A program made the translations under genes and the position numbers. The notes under the pieces are model-generated. The model made no database searches, had not been told where the DNA came from, and was given only the letters and a program-made list of their open reading frames with translations. From Canna indica (taxonomy: Eukaryota > Streptophyta > Magnoliopsida > Zingiberales > Cannaceae), in the NCBI GenBank assembly GCA_034359265.1, contig CP136893.1, positions 26,172,001-26,236,000 of the forward strand: DNA of 64,000 bases. Direction: 5' to 3'. Positions 46,790 to 58,545 of the stretch are shown here, piece by piece; the stretch's first letter is position 1; every line of letters starts with the position of its first letter.

Positions 46790-47797
46790 GGGGAACTCGA
46801 CCATTAAGTAGGGGATCTCGACCATTAGATGGTTGTTTAAATATTCTTTGTTACCCTGCGTGCTTTGGGTTCTCGTCTGTCTCGATTCTTAAACGATGAA
46901 TAGTACTATTTGACCCACTTGTACATTTTACTAAACTGTTCGGAGATTGAAAAGTTCATTGAAATATTTGACGTCGAGATGGTGATAAAATACTCAATTT
47001 ACAACGCTGTAAAAATTAGAGAAATTATGCAATCGTGAGTTGACTATTTGGTTTCGAGCTTACAACGCATAACACAGAGGCGAAATAGATAACAAAATAT
47101 TTAATTTTGCTAGCTGACCGGCACGATTTATACCGTGTTATAACGATTATTTTGTTAATGGATATAAATTTCACACACTTGAATATTAATCTACAAAGAA
47201 AACTATGAATGTTGGGGTCTACATTAAAGGGATAATGTATGTTGAATGTGATGTTGACTTTTACGGATTGTTGGAAGAAGTCATAGAATTGTAATTTTTC
47301 GGATGGAAATCAGTTGCCATTTTCAAATATCATTGGTTCGATCCAAGCGTAGGGGCATGAGAGTTCATCCAAAGTATAAACTTGTCGAAGTCAATTACAA
47401 ATCGAAATTGGCTTCAAATGAGTAATTTATATTGGCATCTTAAGTTGAACAAGTATATTATATGCAGTATTCATCTCAAAAGAAAGATAAGAAGGATTGT
47501 CGTGTAGTCTATAAGACTAAAGCTAGAGAAAAAATTAATTCGATAGATGGAGAGAATGAACTGACAGATGACTTCTATCAAGAAGATGATCCTTCGGAAG
47601 TGGAGCGAATTAGTCCAATACTCGAGGATGATGACACGAAGTTAGTTCAATTGAAAGTAGAATATGTTGATGATGACGATAATGAAGTTGAGGAAGAACG
47701 GAATGATGATGAGGGAGAAGAAGAATTTGAAGATTCCGATACAAAAGAACAAGAAGAAGAGTATTACACGAATGATGATAATGACGATGACGAATAA
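46790..47797 (+). pseudogene. CACTA DUF4216-like region and acidic tail
   Basis: Broken frames at 47200-47460 give DVDFYGLLEEVIEL, VAIFKYHWFDPSV, RVHPKYKLVEVNYKSKLASN and EQVYYMQYSSQK, the DUF4216 pattern found after TNP2. From 47462 an open frame of 111 codons continues with VVYKTKARE and a long Asp/Glu tail. It is the C-terminus of the same transposon protein and not a separate gene. Confidence 0.8.
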
Positions 47798-47882
47798 TTG
47801 TAAATGTAAAGTATATCTTCAATTATTAAATCTATTTGTTAATCTATTATATATTATCTAATTATATTCATATTCGACGGCT

Positions 47883-49085
47883 ATGGTTCAACAAGTGCGT
47901 GCCCGAGTAAGAATTTCTCGCAAGACTACCACCCAACGATTACCACCTGCACTCTTGTATCCATCGTTCCTTCACCTACACACACCATCCCTCTGCCTTT
48001 AGTCACTGTTGACCCTTCGCTAACATCCACTGTCACATCGCCGACACCTACCATCCCCCCACCTTCGCCCACCATCCCCCCACCTGATCCGGCCACCCCC
48101 CTCCCCCCACCTCCAACCACTATCCCCCACTTGATCCGTCCACCACCCCCCCCCCCTCCCCACCAGCCACCAACCCTTTAGCCGATCCAGACCCGTCGAC
48201 ATCGAAACGTAGGCCACGAGGGCCTAATAGAATTCTCCCTTCATCACTCAAAGGAGAGTCGCGCAGATCAGTTAGTGTACGTGGAAGAAGGTAAGTAGAT
48301 GCATTAATTGTTCCTTATAATTTAATTATAATTCAATATATCATAATATAGAATTGTACTATATTTGGTGCAGGTTTGAGCAGGATGGCATCCCACACAC
48401 AATAGCGGGGACGATCCGTCAATTTATGCACGGGGCGTGGCCTACTTAGTCTCACGTGCTCTATGAGCATATGGATTTGTTATGGCGAGAGTTCTCGGTA
48501 CGTATATTTATTAAATTAATGGTAATGTTAAATATCGATTGGTACATGGCCGGAGGACCCAACCACTTTTATAGATAGTGCATGTGAGCGTGTTGCCCAT
48601 GCTCGCTACAATAGGCTCCTTCAGTAGGCCCGTAAAATCGTGATGAGACAATTGGGGACCACACACATTGGGGAGGCTCAGTGACATGGCCCCAAGTGGA
48701 TTCCTAGACATGTGTAGGACCAGCTCGTTGAGTGGTGGGACATGCCTGAGTGGCAAGAGGTCTCATGGACTGCGTCGAGAAATTACATGTCCGGGGGGGG
48801 GCACACTAGTGGCTCTGTGTCTTTTGCAGTGCATGAGCATCGTATGGTATATATAATTTCCTTACTTTTAATTAAATTATATTTTATATACAATGACACT
48901 AATGTATTTGTTTTCTAATGTTAGACACGGGTGGTGGAGGATGGAACCGTCCAACGCCCCTCGTTGATGGAGGTGTTTGAGCGCACTCATCGTCGGCGAC
49001 ATGGGGCGGGGGACTACATCAATAGTAGGGCCGTGATCATCATGGTAAGTATTTATCTTTGTTTGATATACGCATTTTTTTATTT

Positions 49086-49134
<49 letters not shown>

Positions 49135-49365
49135 TAAAATATAAACGTGCGTAGGAGACATACACGAGGATTGTGATCGAGCACGGAGGAGCACCACAGG
49201 GTGACTTTGACCCTGTAGCATGGGTCGAGGCTGCAGGTGGCTGGGAGCATGGTCGTGTTTATGGTTTTGCAGACAGTGGTCATGCACGAGTCGTGTTAGG
49301 GCCACTTGGGGCACCGATCCCTCCCGTTGCGGGTGAGCGGGCCTCGACATCCCGAATGCAGGACT
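47883..49365 (+). pseudogene. CACTA ORF1 (Ptta/En/Spm-type) remnant with exon structure
   Basis: An ATG at 47883 leads a proline-rich start (to about 48180), then RPRGPNRILPSS, SVRGRR|GTAAGT. The next exon (after GCAG at 48374) reads RFEQDGIPHTIAGTIRQFMH then GAWPT with a stop, LYEHMDLLWREFS|GTACGT. Later come QLVEWWDMPEWQE, a GGGHTSGSVSFAVHEH exon, VVEDGTVQRPSLMEVFERTH and finally GDFDPVAWVEAAGGWEHGRV. The pattern matches the second gene of plant CACTA elements, which binds DNA. Several stops show decay. Confidence 0.8.
49092..49129 (+). repeat. (TA)n microsatellite
   Basis: About 19 TA units inside an intron of the CACTA ORF1 remnant. Confidence 0.95.
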
Positions 49366-49975
49366 AGAGCCGAATAGCGACCTTGGGGTTCAAGCTTACA
49401 CAACAGAGATAGACGATGGAGGAGCAAAGATGAACGAATGATGAGTTGAGATAGACGATGGATGTGCAGAGACAAATGATATAAAATATGCGGGCGCTCC
49501 TAACTAATATTACATCTCACTCCGGCATTCATATACTGATGATGTTTGAGCCATCCTCCTCAACCCAGTCGATGCTCCTGACCCAATCGTTGTCGACTCC
49601 ACTGCTTCCACCCCAGCTGTGAGATTTTAGTTTATTGTATTTTGATTATATTTTGATGCTTGTCAGCCTCCGTTTGAGGGTTAGATACTTGATAGTTATT
49701 TATGTACTTTGTTTTGATATTTTGATACTTGTTTGCCTCCGTTTAAGGCTTATATTTGTTTATATATTTGATAGTTGTTTATATACTTTTAGTTTTATTA
49801 TTTGATGCTTGTTTGCCTTGGTTTGAGACTTAGATTGATGATATTTAAGTAAAACGTATATGGTTGGTTGTATTTGTATGTGTATGATGTTTTATAGTTA
49901 TAAATAGATTATATCATATAAATATTATTGTATACAAGAATTTTCAAAACTTTGATTTTTTCAATTATAGGATAT
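49366..49975. other. CACTA 3' region with imperfect tandem repeats
   Basis: No gene. At 49655-49830 three units of about 75-85 bp share TTTTGATnCTTGTnnGCCTCCGTTTGAGG and TGATAGTT. Low-complexity AT DNA follows. Confidence 0.55.
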
Positions 49976-50143
49976 AACGTCAGCGACGGTTTACTCACGG
50001 CTAACCATCACTAGGCCATCGCCAAAAGAGTATCGTAACTCGCTGATAGCATGTGCAGCACCAAATATCACAGTTGCTTATAATATCACCGACAGATCCA
50101 AGCCGTGACTAATAGTTTAATTTCAGCGATAGCCATCTCGACT
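49976..50143 (+). mobile_element. CACTA subterminal region, right side
   Basis: Repeated words CAGCGACGG, CACGGCTAACCATC, CAGCGATAGCCATC and GCCGTGACTAATAG resemble CACTA subterminal motifs. It stops exactly where homology among the shugoshin copies begins (50144). A clean TAGTG terminus is not visible. Confidence 0.5.
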
Positions 50144-52880
50144 AATATTTCAATATATCAAATAGCAGCATTTTCTATAAGGTTAAACTGAAAACACTAT
50201 GGCTGCCAATCAAATTGTAGTTATACTATTATGTTTTTGTCAAGCACTCCTTAGTACACATGGAATTCATATGTGGAAACAGGTTGTAGATAAGATATTG
50301 TTCCTGCAAATTAAGCTTACAATGAGCATTTTACTGATGTACACAACATGTTAGGAACTAGAAAATATCAAAATGATCAGCTCTCAACTAGCATCATCTG
50401 AAATATTGTTCCCTGGATCTTACTCTGGTCTTCGCATTTTTACATTCACATTCATTTCCTTGTACGAAGTAACCTTCTCGGCTGCCCTACACAGTGGCCT
50501 TCCAATAGAAGATCTTCGAAATGCTTGACCCCCTAAATCAGAGGAACCATTTGAATCCTATTTCTCAAGCTTTACTTGTTAAGTTGGAGTAATTATGCTG
50601 GAAGTAGATGAATCTCCCTGAACAACATTTTCTTCATGTAGATCTTTATTCTTAATTGAAAAAACTATAAATTTGGCATCTTCCTGCTTGATTGAGTCCT
50701 TTGTCGGTTCAGATGATTCAGACTTTAAATTACTGGATATGCGCAATGATTTTTTGCTTTGAAAGACTAGTCAAAAGTCAAAATCCTAAAAGCCTGAAAA
50801 TAATACTAGAGTCGATTAGAACATGACTTATCTTCTTCCATCATCCTTTCTCTGTGATTTCACTTGGTGGCTCACTGGAAGTATGTTATCATCAATCTTG
50901 GGCAATTCCTCCATAGATTTGCATGATTCAGATTTCAAATTACAAGGTTTTGCTTGCAAGGATCTTCTAGTTCAATAAAACTACCATATGTTAAAAATGC
51001 TGCTCTAGAACAAGGAAAAATCATATCATACTTAAACCATAAGATGCATTATCTTCTTCCCTCGGCCTTCCCCTCCTCAACTGCCTGATGGCTCACTGGA
51101 ACTTTGAGATTTTCTATCTTGAGTGAATCCTTAATGCTGCATGATTCTGGGTTCAAATCACTAGATTTTAGCCATAAGGACCTTCTTCTAAAATAAAATG
51201 GGTCAGGGTCTACATTGCCTTAAAAAAAGTAGCAAATTGTCCAAAACTTAGCAAAAAAATATGAATTACCTTCTCCCATCAATCTATCCCTCCGATGCAA
51301 TTTGTTGTTCCAAAATGGTAGATCCTAAATTTACATAGCCAAACAAATAATGTAAGACAAATAAAATAAAATAATTGTGTGATATATGTAACATATTTAA
51401 CTTATAGTGGCGAGAGAGTTACATGATTCTTTCAACTTCCGCTTTTTATAGGGATTGCAATTCTTGTCAATAACAATTTGAGTTGCGTTTGCTTCGGCCT
51501 CTTCACACTTGCTGCTATTGTCCTTTTGCAATCTGATAAAAGAAAGTGAGAATATGAGCATAAATGTATGTGAAAATGTCCTTAAAGAACAAAAGAACTC
51601 AATTAATACCTCCGAGCTAATCTTGCTAAGAAGTTCTTTGATCAGCTTCTCCTTATCCTAAGTGGAAGGTAAGAAAATGTTAACAAGTATTAAGAGAGGA
51701 GTGAAGAACCTACAGAAAACCAAATAGTGGCTCCTCACCTTTAATTCAGATGTCTTTAGTTTTAGAATCGATGACATGCCGTTAAGTTCATGTTGCAATA
51801 CCTTTAGCTGCATAAAATACATTATTAAAGAAAATATTAGCATCTAAAGACGCTTGGCACAAAACTTAAACTAATTGATAGCAGAGAATCTCCTTTCATA
51901 GTTGAAATAAATGATAAAAGAGGCAACTCATAAATGATTTAAAATAACATACTCTATCTTTCTTTATGTTCACCTCTTGCATATCAAAAGATGGAACATA
52001 TAAGAAGTAATCTTTTCTATCAATTCAAATAAAAAAGAAATGTAAGTGAGAAGGAAACAACTGCATGCATATGCGAGTTAGTCTGAGCCAACTGCCAGTT
52101 TTGTTGATTGGTTTTTACCTATTCAAGTTTAAGTTTTTGCAACTCAACGCCACTCAATGCAACGATTTTGCTGTAAAACAACGGATGAAATTAATCAAAC
52201 AATACATAATTGATCGACAAATTTGATAAACTATCTACTTTTAAGTTACATACTTCTTTTCAGCTAGAAGCTTCAACAAGGCGGTATTTTCCTGGGATAT
52301 GAACAAAAGTTTATTGTTTTGACCAATTAAAGTCAAAATTTAAATGAAAAGAGTAGCAGAAAAAAAAATTAAGAGTACCTTCATGAGCTGTCCTATGCAA
52401 TCGTTGGTGCTTAAGAAATGCAGCGCCTTGGAGTTTCCCTCGACGAGGTCGGCACTCACCATTTTGATCCTCCGCGAACTCACAGTGTTTGAGATGTCGG
52501 ACACCCTTTTTCTCCCAGTAGAATTCCCATCGAAATTTTGAAATTTACCTCTGAGATTTGCACCCACTACAAGACAAAGAGATCACCAGAATTTTTAGTA
52601 TCTTAAACCCTAACCCTTACCCAAATCCAAGGAGTACGATCAAACCCTAGAAAACAAGACAAGAGCAGAAGATTACCTGCGGTGCATCCATTAGTGTTAA
52701 GTAGCGAGCCGGGAAGAATGCTGTCATCCATGAATGCAACAAGATCATAACCAAAGTCTACAGGAACAGATTTGTCTCTCCAAGAACAACAAAAACAAGA
52801 AAGATCAAGATCTGGGCGACGAAAGAGGGGAACAGAGAGCGAAGATGGAACGGACAGCGGAGGAACCAAGCGCACAATGG
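50144..52880 (-). repeat. Shugoshin segment, copy A
   Basis: Homologous over its length to 60870-63590 (copy C, inverted) and, from 50144 to about 52040, to 55212-57125 (copy B, same orientation). Exons, introns and the 3' flank are all included. Confidence 0.92.
50420..52731 (-). pseudogene. Shugoshin (SGO1-type) gene, copy A, disabled
   Basis: Shugoshin guards centromeric cohesin with PP2A in meiosis. Twelve exons can be traced: 52731-52677, 52566-52379, then 38-bp and roughly 110-bp coiled-coil exons (52297-52140 and 52180-52060 areas), 24 bp near 51980, 51807-51739, 51657-51610, 51522-51423, one near 51336-51275, 51184-51053, 50966-50832 and about 50753-50420. The N-terminal coiled coil (SGVELQKLKLE, NQQNWQLAQTNSHM) and the C-terminal basic motif (RRSSIGRPLCRAAEKVTSYK then EMNVNVKMRR) are kept. 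Breaks: TAG at 52121-52119, acceptor CAG to CAA before exon 5, exon 9 acceptor changed, TAG in exon 9, donors GT to AT after exons 10 and 11, and TAA and TAG in exon 12. Not functional. Confidence 0.88.
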
Positions 52881-53601
52881 CTCTCACTAACAGCGATCCA
52901 AATTTTGAAGTGGTTCATTTCGGGCTTGCATTTACATAAGTGTATCGCTTAGCGAGCTGTGAATCGAATCCAATTCGACCCGTTAGTGAGACCAGTGAAG
53001 TAGTTCATTTCGGGTAACAATGAGAGGATATGCATGCATGGGTAATGGACAATTGCGATCAGTAACATAAAATATCAAGTCAAGCGTCTTAATTCATCGA
53101 GAAGGAAGCATTTTTTTATTTTTTTAAGAGGGTTGAAAGGAAGCTTTGCTATATTGAATAAAATACCTTTTTTGGGTAATAGGGTAGTCCTGTTCTGCTG
53201 CTTCAAAATTGTAGTTAGTACAATTAATTCTTATAAAGCTTAAAATTTTAATTTCATGAAAATTATTTTTAAAATAGAATATTAGCACTAGATTCTTTCA
53301 AAAACATGTATTAGCCAATGAGACAAAAAATATACTGAAATTCCAATAGTAATTTTTTTTGTTTAGATAGAATATAGGTGGGATTAGCATTTGAGTAGTA
53401 ATTGACTAGATAATTATCCACTTGGATAAACACAAAAAAAAATAAATAGAAAAAAAAAAAATCATTGTTTTGTTCCTTTGCTCTTCCTCCCCTTTACACT
53501 TCATCTCTTCCCTCTCTCCCTCCTGTCATCTTCCCTCTTCTCCAATGCTGGATGAGCCTATCCACTTGGCTGCAATCTTCTCATCTTCCCTACTTTGCAT
53601 A
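52881..53601. other. Unassigned flank upstream of shugoshin copy A
   Basis: No gene seen. Homology with copy C stops at about 52880, so any promoter beyond the first 150 bp is not shared. CT-rich and poly-A stretches occur at 53430-53560. Confidence 0.45.
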
Positions 53602-53733
53602 TAGGGCGATGCAACTAGGCAACATTTTCAACATTATATGACATGTAGGGCGATGCAACTAGGCAACATTTTCAACATTATATGACATGTAGGGCGATGC
53701 AACTAGGCAACATTTTCAACATTACATGGTAGG
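53602..53733 (+). repeat. 44-bp tandem repeat, three copies
   Basis: TAGGGCGATGCAACTAGGCA begins at 53602, 53646 and 53690, each followed by ACATTTTCAACATTAYATG. The copies are nearly identical, so they are recent. Confidence 0.96.
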
Positions 53734-54004
53734 GCTCTACAGGGAAAATCATCAATCTCCTATGTGATGAGATAAGTCTTTGCAAGATGAATTGCCAAAA
53801 ACTTCTGGGACGTCATGCGTCCCAGCGCGCAGCATAGAACGCATCGATTCCACCGATTTTCTTCCTCTTCATTTTCTCATTTGACCATAAGATTTCATGA
53901 TTTGACTATCGAATTTTTTCATTTATCGATTGACTAGAGTAATTGCCTGTTCTACCTAATCGATGACAAGCTACACTAATAAAGCAAAACAGATGATTAC
54001 TCCA
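53734..54004. other. Unassigned, no gene seen
   Basis: No motif recognised between the two tandem arrays. Confidence 0.4.
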
Positions 54005-54260
54005 GTCGACCAATAAACGAGAGAATCCAACAATCAAACGAGAAAATCTAGTGGTCAAACAATAGAATCTAATGGTTGAACGAAGGAATGTGCCGATCAA
54101 ATGAGGGAATTTGGACATCAAATGAGGGAGTATGGACGACAAACAAGGGAATGTGCACATCAAACGAAGGAATCTAGACGCAAAATGAGAAAATTTAGGC
54201 ACCAAATGAAAGAATCTGAGTGCCAAACGAGAGAATCTGGATACCAAACAAGCAAATCTG
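54005..54260 (-). repeat. 21-bp minisatellite, about 12 units, open on the minus strand
   Basis: Units follow CAAACGAGnGAATCTnGnnnC with a strict 21-bp step. The minus strand is open for 113 codons (54247-53906) and gives heptapeptides such as SRFSRLA, PKFSHFA and SRFLRLM. No start context, homology or neighbouring gene supports real coding. Confidence 0.85.
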
Positions 54261-54508
54261 AGTGAATCTGAACTTCAAACAACGTAGTCATCATAACAGA
54301 TGCTTTGTTCGATTGTCAAACGAGAAAATTTAGCCGTCAAATCAAGATGACATGTTAATGCTCACTTGACTTATGCAACTCTCTAATATTTGAGCCACCT
54401 CAATCAATCCTCTTCAACGCAACGAGGCCCCAGGTCCACATAGCTCAAGTGAATCACAACCATAGGATGAAATTTTAAAATTCCCTCCAAGACCGATTTG
54501 ACTTCTAA

Positions 54509-54724
54509 TGGTATGTTTGCTTCATTGGATATGATGGGATAAAATTGGATAATAAATTAGGGATAATTGGATACGAATTGTTAAAATCTGATGCACATCG
54601 AAAATAATATTAATTTTATATTTTATTTTATTTTCATTTTCTTCTAGTCCATGCACTAAGCAAATAATAGATATTAATTCACCCCTTATCATATGCTCTC
54701 TTATTCTATGAAGCAAACATACAC
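54509..54724. mobile_element. Tourist-like MITE (PIF/Harbinger), TSD TAA
   Basis: A 216-bp element between TAA at 54506-54508 and 54725-54727. The TIRs are TGGTATGTTTGCTTCAT and, reverse-complemented on the right, GTGTATGTTTGCTTCAT. Size, TIR and TAA duplication fit Tourist MITEs. Confidence 0.88.
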
Positions 54725-54800
54725 TAACTTTAATCGGGACATCAAATAAATGTCAGATTTAATTCACTCCAAATTCTATAATGTAAGTAAACTATTTTAA

Positions 54801-57125
54801 ATATGGTGGTGTTCGTCTACTGGTCAAATCTACTATGCAGTGAGAAGCATTTTGACTAGTTGAGTATACAGTCAACCTTAAAACCCAAAGAGAATGATTT
54901 AAAGACTTGAAGCGGTTTGCAAGGAAGATGGCGAAAAGGTAAGAAAAATATCGCAAGTCACTTCAATTGAAGAGCAATTCAGTGCCCAACACAGAATCTA
55001 CAAATAGCATGAAGTATATAGTAACTAGAAGAAAATCTGAGCCTACAAGCATACCCATGTCTTGGGTACTATCTCTAAAAAAGCTCCAACTTTTCACTAG
55101 TTATCGATGGTTAATTTTGCAAGAATAAGAGCACCTTGTCACGTAGAAGAGTTTCTTAAAAGTTCATGTATAACATAACGTTCGTCGTACCAACAGCCAA
55201 CTTTACATGTCAATATTTCAATATATCAAATAGAAGTATTTTCTACAAGGTTAAACTGAAAACACTATGGTTGTCAATCAAATTGTAGTTATACTACTAT
55301 GTTTTTGTCAAGCACTCCTTAATACACATGGAATGGATATGTCGAAACATGTTGTAGGTAAGATATTATTCATGCAAATTAAGCTTGTAATGAGCATTTT
55401 ACTAATGTACACAACATGTTAGGAACCAGAAAAGATCAAAATGATCAGCTCTCAGCTAGCATCATCTGAAATATTGTTCCTTGGATCGTAATATGGTCTT
55501 CGCATTTTTACATTCACATACATTTCCTTGTACGAAGTAACCTTCTCGGCTGCCCTACACAGTGGCTTTCCAACAGAAGATCTTCGAAATGCTTGACCCC
55601 CTAAATCAGAAGAACCATTTGCATCCTGTTTCTCAAGCTTTACTTGTTCAGTTGGAGTAATTATGCTGGAAGTAGATGAATCTCTCTGAACAATATTTTC
55701 TTCATGTAGATCTTTATTCTTAATTGAAAAAATTATAAATTTGGCATCTTCTTGCTTGATTGAGTCCTTTGTCGGTTCAGATGATTTAGATGATTCAGAC
55801 TTTAAATTACTGGATATGCGCAATAATTTTTTACTTTGAAAGACTAGTCAGAAGTCAAAATCCTAAAAGCCTGGAAATAATACTAGAGTCAATTAGAACA
55901 TGACTTACCTTCTTCCATCAACCTTTCTTTGTGATTTCACTTGGTGGCTCACTCGAATTATGTTATCATCAATCTTGGGAAATTCCTCCATAGATTTGCA
56001 TGATTCAAATTTCAAATTACAAAATTTTGTTTGCAAGGATCTTCTAGTTCAATAAAACTACTATATGTTAAAAATATTGCTCTAGAACAAGGAAAAATCA
56101 TATCATAGTTAAACCAGAAGATGCATTACCTTCTTCCCTCAGCCTTCCCCTCCTCAACTGCCAGATGGCTCACTCGAACTTTTGGATTTTCTATCTTGAG
56201 TGAATCCTTAATGTCGCAAGATTCTGGGTTCAAATCATTGGATTTTAGTCGTAAGGACCTTCTGCTAAAATAAAATGGGTCAAGGTCTACATCGCCTTAA
56301 AAAAAGTAGCAAATTATCCAAAGCTTAGCAAAAAATATATGAATTACCTTCTCCCATCAATCTGTCCCTCCGGTGCAACTTGATGTTCCAAAATGGTAGA
56401 TCCTAAATCTACAGAGCCAAACAAATAATGTAAGACAAATAAAATAAAGTAAAATAAAAAGATTGTGTGATATCTGTAACATATTTAACTTATAGTGGCG
56501 AGAGAGTTGCATGGTTCTTTCAACTTCCGCTTCTTATAGGGATTGCTTTTCTTGTCATTAGCAATTTGAGTTGCATTTGCTTCGGCCTCTTCACACTTGC
56601 TGCTATTGTCCTTTTGCAATTTGATGAAATAAAGTGAGAATATGAGCATAAACGTATGTCAAAATGTCCTTAAAGAACAAAAGGACTCAATTAATACCTC
56701 CGAGCTAATCTTGATAAGAAGTTCTTTGATCAGCTTCTCCTTCTCCTAAGTGGAAGGTAAGAAAATGTTAACAAGTAATAAGAGAGGAGTGAAGAACATA
56801 CAGAAAACCAAATAGTGCCTCCTCACCTTTAATTCAGATGTCTTTAGTTTTAGAATCGATGACATGCCATTAAGTTCATGTTGCAATACCTTGAACTGCA
56901 TAAATTGTATTATTAAACAAAATATTAACATCTAAAGACGCTTGGCACAAAACTTAAACTAATTGATCGCAAAGAATCTCCTTTCATAGTTGAAATGAAT
57001 GATAAAAGAGACAACTCATAGATGATTCAAAATAACATACTCTGTCTTTCTTTATGTTCACCTCCTGCATATCAAAAGATGGAACATATAAGAAGTAATC
57101 TTTTCTATCAATTGAAACAAAAAAG
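54801..57125 (-). repeat. Shugoshin segment, copy B; inverted relative of 61690-64000
   Basis: It aligns inverted with copy C from its left edge (ATATGGTGGTGTCCGTCTAC-like text, at C 64000) to AAAAAAGAAATG at about 57125, where homology stops. The C copy runs off the window end, so the repeat may be longer. Confidence 0.92.
55452..57064 (-). pseudogene. Shugoshin (SGO1-type) gene, copy B, 5'-truncated but open from exon 5
   Basis: Exons on the minus strand: 57064-57041, 56895-56827, 56745-56698, 56610-56511, 56408-56348, 56261-56130, 56043-55909 and 55833-55452. Exons 1-4, with the start and the dimerising coiled coil, are missing; the sequence is cut at about 57125 in intron 4. The frame stays open through all eight exons and ends with RRSSVGKPLCRAAEKVTSYK then EMYVNVKMRRP and a DPRNNISDDAS tail. 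Two splice sites are odd: the exon 8 donor is GC (CAT|GCAACT), and the exon 12 acceptor lost its AG, though a CAAAG 3 bp upstream would keep frame. It could only be expressed from a new promoter. Confidence 0.82.
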
Positions 57126-57983
57126 AAATGAGGATGTAAATATCCATGTGTAGTCGGGTGGAGCCGCCGAGCTAAGTCGTTTGATTTGATTTGAACTTGG
57201 TTCATGAGTGTGAGCACTTTTAGGTCTAATCCGGCTGAGCCCAAAGTGCTGATCCAGTCCACCAAAATATCCATTTTATCTTCGACCAAATTATCTAAAT
57301 ATATTATGTATTTCAGTTCGGTTAGTAGCTCCATTAAACTGATGACTTGACTTGCTGACGTGTAATAAAAAATATTTTTTAATATTCTAATTTTTATAAA
57401 TTGAAATTTTAACTTGGACGCACCTCTCTCTCTCTAAAGGGAAACTCCTCTCCCACCTCCCCTCCGCTACCGCTCATCTACATGAACAGCTTGTTCACCA
57501 CGCCAAACCCCAGCTGTTCAATGGCCTCCCGTTTGAACGCGGGGAGAGCCGACGAGAAGGCCACGCTGCTCGTCTCACCGCTCAAGCAGTGGCGAGAGAG
57601 ATACTTCGCCGACTGCAACGAGGACGGGCCTTAGGGAGTGTGGTCAGTGAGAGGAAGGTTCGCGTGTACCCATTAAAACTGTGAGGATCATGTGATCCGC
57701 CGCCATGGTAGAGCACTCCCCCTCGATGTGAAGTTTCACCATATTGCCATCTCCACTGCAAGAGCACCACTAGATGCGCTGGATGTGCAAGAACGTCCTC
57801 AGCTTCGCCAACATGACTCCATTATTTTGTTAATATCTCTTTTTCCTCGGTTCATCAAAAGTCAACAATAAGATTAGTGATTTATACCATGCAATTCAAG
57901 CTTAATTCACATGTCTGACAAGTTTAAACTTCAGAGTCATGAACTTTAAATTTGAAGCCACAAGGAAAAACTTAAACTGACTT
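57126..57983. other. Spacer between shugoshin copies B and C, with an unidentified fragment
   Basis: It replaces the missing 5' part of copy B. At 57482-57640 a plus frame (MNSLFTTPNPSCSMASRLN and onward) and a minus frame (57770-57582) both look protein-like and GC-rich. I recognise neither. Probably an old gene or retroelement piece. Confidence 0.35.
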
Positions 57984-58545
57984 ATGCAAAGGAAGAAGGT
58001 TGCGCATTCAAGGGACGATGAGCAAGGACAAGAATGCGAGATAGCAGCGAATAATCAGTTTACTCTGAAGCTATGGAGCCTTAGGTATCGCTTTAACTCT
58101 TTTGTAACCATGTTCATCGCATTTGTCATCGTCCTCGCCATCTTCATCACCATAAAGAACGGAGAGCAGGCTGAGATCCTTGCTACCTTAGGCATAGACA
58201 AGGCTTGTGACTTGTTCTCAGGCCAATGGGTGTATGACAACACCACTTACCCATTGTACTAGGAGAGAGGGTGCAGATTCATGTCCGAACAGGTTCAATG
58301 CCACAAAACTGCTGGAGAGGAGGCTTTTAGCAGTTGACTTTCTAAAGAGACCAATCAGTTCCAATGACGATGTTTTAGGGACAAGATACTTTGCTCATGG
58401 AGAGGAGAAAGGAATACAATGTGATTAGTTGCCACACCATTAGAAGAGCTCATGATGTCCGACCAGCACAACGAACAGTTAGTGTAGAATTAGAGCCAGA
58501 TATCAATGCGAAGGGAGGCAGAATGCTTTTTGTCGGCGGTGACAA
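57984..58545 (+). pseudogene. TRICHOME BIREFRINGENCE-LIKE (DUF231/PMR5-N) protein remnant
   Basis: TBL proteins are Golgi type II membrane enzymes that O-acetylate xylan and other wall polysaccharides. The frame from ATG 57984 has a basic N-terminus, a membrane anchor (FVTMFIAFVIVLAIFITIKN), then GIDKACDLFSGQWVYDNTTY and PLY followed by TAG; the family continues here with a K/R-E-C block. After the stop, RGCRFMSEQ-like text and then NRFNATKLLER occur in shifted frames, showing an internal deletion. A GRMLFVGGD block near 58520 recalls the GDS motif start (RLxFVGDS). The acetyltransferase domain is missing. Confidence 0.78.

Noticed and set aside
47462..47797. Independent acidic protein of 111 residues
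   Set aside because: The preceding broken frames form a DUF4216 domain that runs straight into it, so it is the tail of a CACTA protein.
53602..53733. CRISPR-like array of 44-bp units
   Set aside because: Units are identical along their whole length, so there are no spacers.
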